Source of the DNA: Janthinobacterium sp.
GTDB lineage: Bacteria > Pseudomonadota > Gammaproteobacteria > Burkholderiales > Burkholderiaceae_D
Length of the DNA: 7,101 bases
Direction of reading: 5' to 3'
Assembly: GCA_003482555.1 (NCBI GenBank)
Contig: DMYQ01000344.1
Location: forward strand, 2,218 to 9,318
Part shown: one piece after another, positions 6,567 to 7,101 of the stretch
Position numbering within the stretch: position 1 is the first letter of the stretch
Layout of the letters: the number at the start of each line of letters is the position of its first letter
Notes under the pieces: generated by a model
What the model saw: the letters and a program-made list of their open reading frames with translations, nothing else
Told to the model about the DNA's origin: nothing
Databases searched by the model: none
Made by a program: the position numbers and the translations under genes

Positions 6567-6773
6567 GTGAAGTCATCTTTAGCGTTGTATATCGGCATGT
6601 CCGTACTCGTATCAAGCCTGCTTTCCGCCTGCGGCCAACCCGGCCCACTGTATCTGCCGAAGGTGCCGGCCAAGCCAGGCGCGCCCGCCGACAAGCCTGT
6701 GTTCGAGCCAGCCATCGTGCCGCCACCGCCCGCCATGCCGGAAACGCCGCTCTTGCCTTCCCCGCAACCGTAA
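6567..6773 (+). CDS. lptM: Small outer-membrane lipoprotein, LptM (YifL) family
   Basis: The GTG at 6567 gives 68 residues. The N-terminus VKSSLALYIGMSVLVSSLLS has a Lys and a hydrophobic core, then the lipobox L-S-A-C with Cys22. Straight after it comes GQPGPLYLP, matching the CGxKGPLYxP signature of LptM/YifL. The mature tail is very Pro-rich (17 Pro of 47 residues) and surely disordered. In E. coli, LptM binds the LptD/LptE lipopolysaccharide translocon and helps LptD mature oxidatively; the same job is inferred here. A start at ATG 6597 would leave only 11 residues before the Cys with no positive charge, so it is less likely; GTG 6555 is also possible. No Shine-Dalgarno is visible for any of them. 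The usual neighbours of this small gene, cyaY upstream and a lysine-pathway gene downstream, are only half present. Confidence 0.85.
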   Translation: MKSSLALYIGMSVLVSSLLSACGQPGPLYLPKVPAKPGAPADKPVFEPAIVPPPPAMPETPLLPSPQP

Positions 6774-6798
6774 ACTGACACGCCGGGGCGGCGACAAT

Positions 6799-7101
6799 CT
6801 AAACGGCTTTGGCGAGGGGCCGCCCGGGCGCGGCCGACTTGGCACGGTACCAGTAAAAACGCAGGCCCAGCAGCAGCGCGATGATCAAGCCGAAGATGAC
6901 GGGTTCGGTGAAATTGTGCTTGCCCGCCTTCATCCACCAGAAATGCAGAATGCCGAGCGGCGCGATCAGGTAGACGAGGCGATGCAGCCACTGCCAGCGC
7001 TTGCCACCCAGGCGCCGCACCATGGCCTTGCTGCTGCTGGCGGCCAGCGGGATCAAGAGCACGAAGGCAATGAAGCCGACCGTGATGAAGGGCCGCTTGA
7101 G
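6799..7101 (-). CDS. msrQ: MsrQ, haem-binding membrane subunit of the MsrPQ methionine sulfoxide reductase (C-terminal part)
   Basis: The frame enters from the right edge and ends at TAG 6801-6799, giving the last 100 residues. It begins LKRPFITVGFIAFVLLIPLA, matching the KRPYITxG segment of MsrQ (YedZ). Next come SSSKAMVRRLGGKRWQWLHRLVY and a helix with LGILHFWW, then a last hydrophobic helix (VIFGLIIALLLGLRFYWY). The His residues in WLHRL and ILHFWW are at the positions expected for haem b ligands in this ferric-reductase-like family. MsrQ passes electrons from the quinone pool or flavin reductase to periplasmic MsrP, which repairs oxidised methionines in envelope proteins. msrP would be expected upstream, outside the window. 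Starting at the internal GTG (7062) would wrongly truncate it. The C-terminus is short and basic. Confidence 0.93.
   Translation of the reverse strand, partial: LKRPFITVGFIAFVLLIPLAASSSKAMVRRLGGKRWQWLHRLVYLIAPLGILHFWWMKAGKHNFTEPVIFGLIIALLLGLRFYWYRAKSAAPGRPLAKAV

Noticed and set aside
6818..6835. GGCCGC / GCGGCC hairpin after lptM as a terminator
   Set aside because: It lies within the msrQ coding end, has only a 6-bp stem with no T-run, and such repeats are common by chance at this GC content.

Overview
The window is GC-rich chromosomal DNA with mainly G/C-ending codons. Gene content and order (pilMNOPQ divergent from ponA, then cyaY, lptM and an msrQ-type gene) point to a betaproteobacterium of the Burkholderiales. 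Protein style suggests Oxalobacteraceae (Massilia/Janthinobacterium/Duganella type), but that family placement is an inference from memory, not a search. I see no mobile element, tRNA, rRNA, CRISPR array or defence island. This is core genome, and I did not find a new multi-gene system in it.

Left part (1-3356, all on the minus strand): the type IV pilus alignment operon in the order pilM, pilN, pilO, pilP, pilQ. PilQ runs off the left edge, so only its signal peptide and first AMIN domain are present. The genes are tightly coupled: a 1-nt overlap (pilM/pilN), a 15-nt gap (pilN/pilO) and 4-nt ATGA overlaps (pilO/pilP and pilP/pilQ). Together they build the bridge from the cytoplasmic PilM ring, through the PilN/PilO inner-membrane dimer and the PilP lipoprotein, to the PilQ outer-membrane secretin.

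Middle (3357-3742): a 386-bp divergent control region, clearly more AT-rich than the genes. It holds a plausible promoter for each direction and an imperfect inverted repeat. Just after a perfect TATAAT facing ponA, three tandem 12-bp palindrome-like units lie across the likely transcription start. An 11-codon basic leader ORF then overlaps the ponA start by ATGA. These regulatory details are the most interesting part of the window.

Right part: ponA/mrcA (3743-6103, plus) encodes a complete class A penicillin-binding protein. It ends next to two strong stem-loops that separate it from the convergent cyaY (minus). cyaY (frataxin-like iron-sulfur/iron protein) is divergent from a small lipoprotein gene, lptM, across a gap of about 40 bp with a -10-like element readable in both directions. 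lptM converges with the 3' part of msrQ (minus, running off the right edge), the haem-binding membrane subunit of the MsrPQ periplasmic methionine sulfoxide reductase. PonA, LptM, MsrQ and the pilus complex all act at the cell envelope, although they belong to separate pathways.
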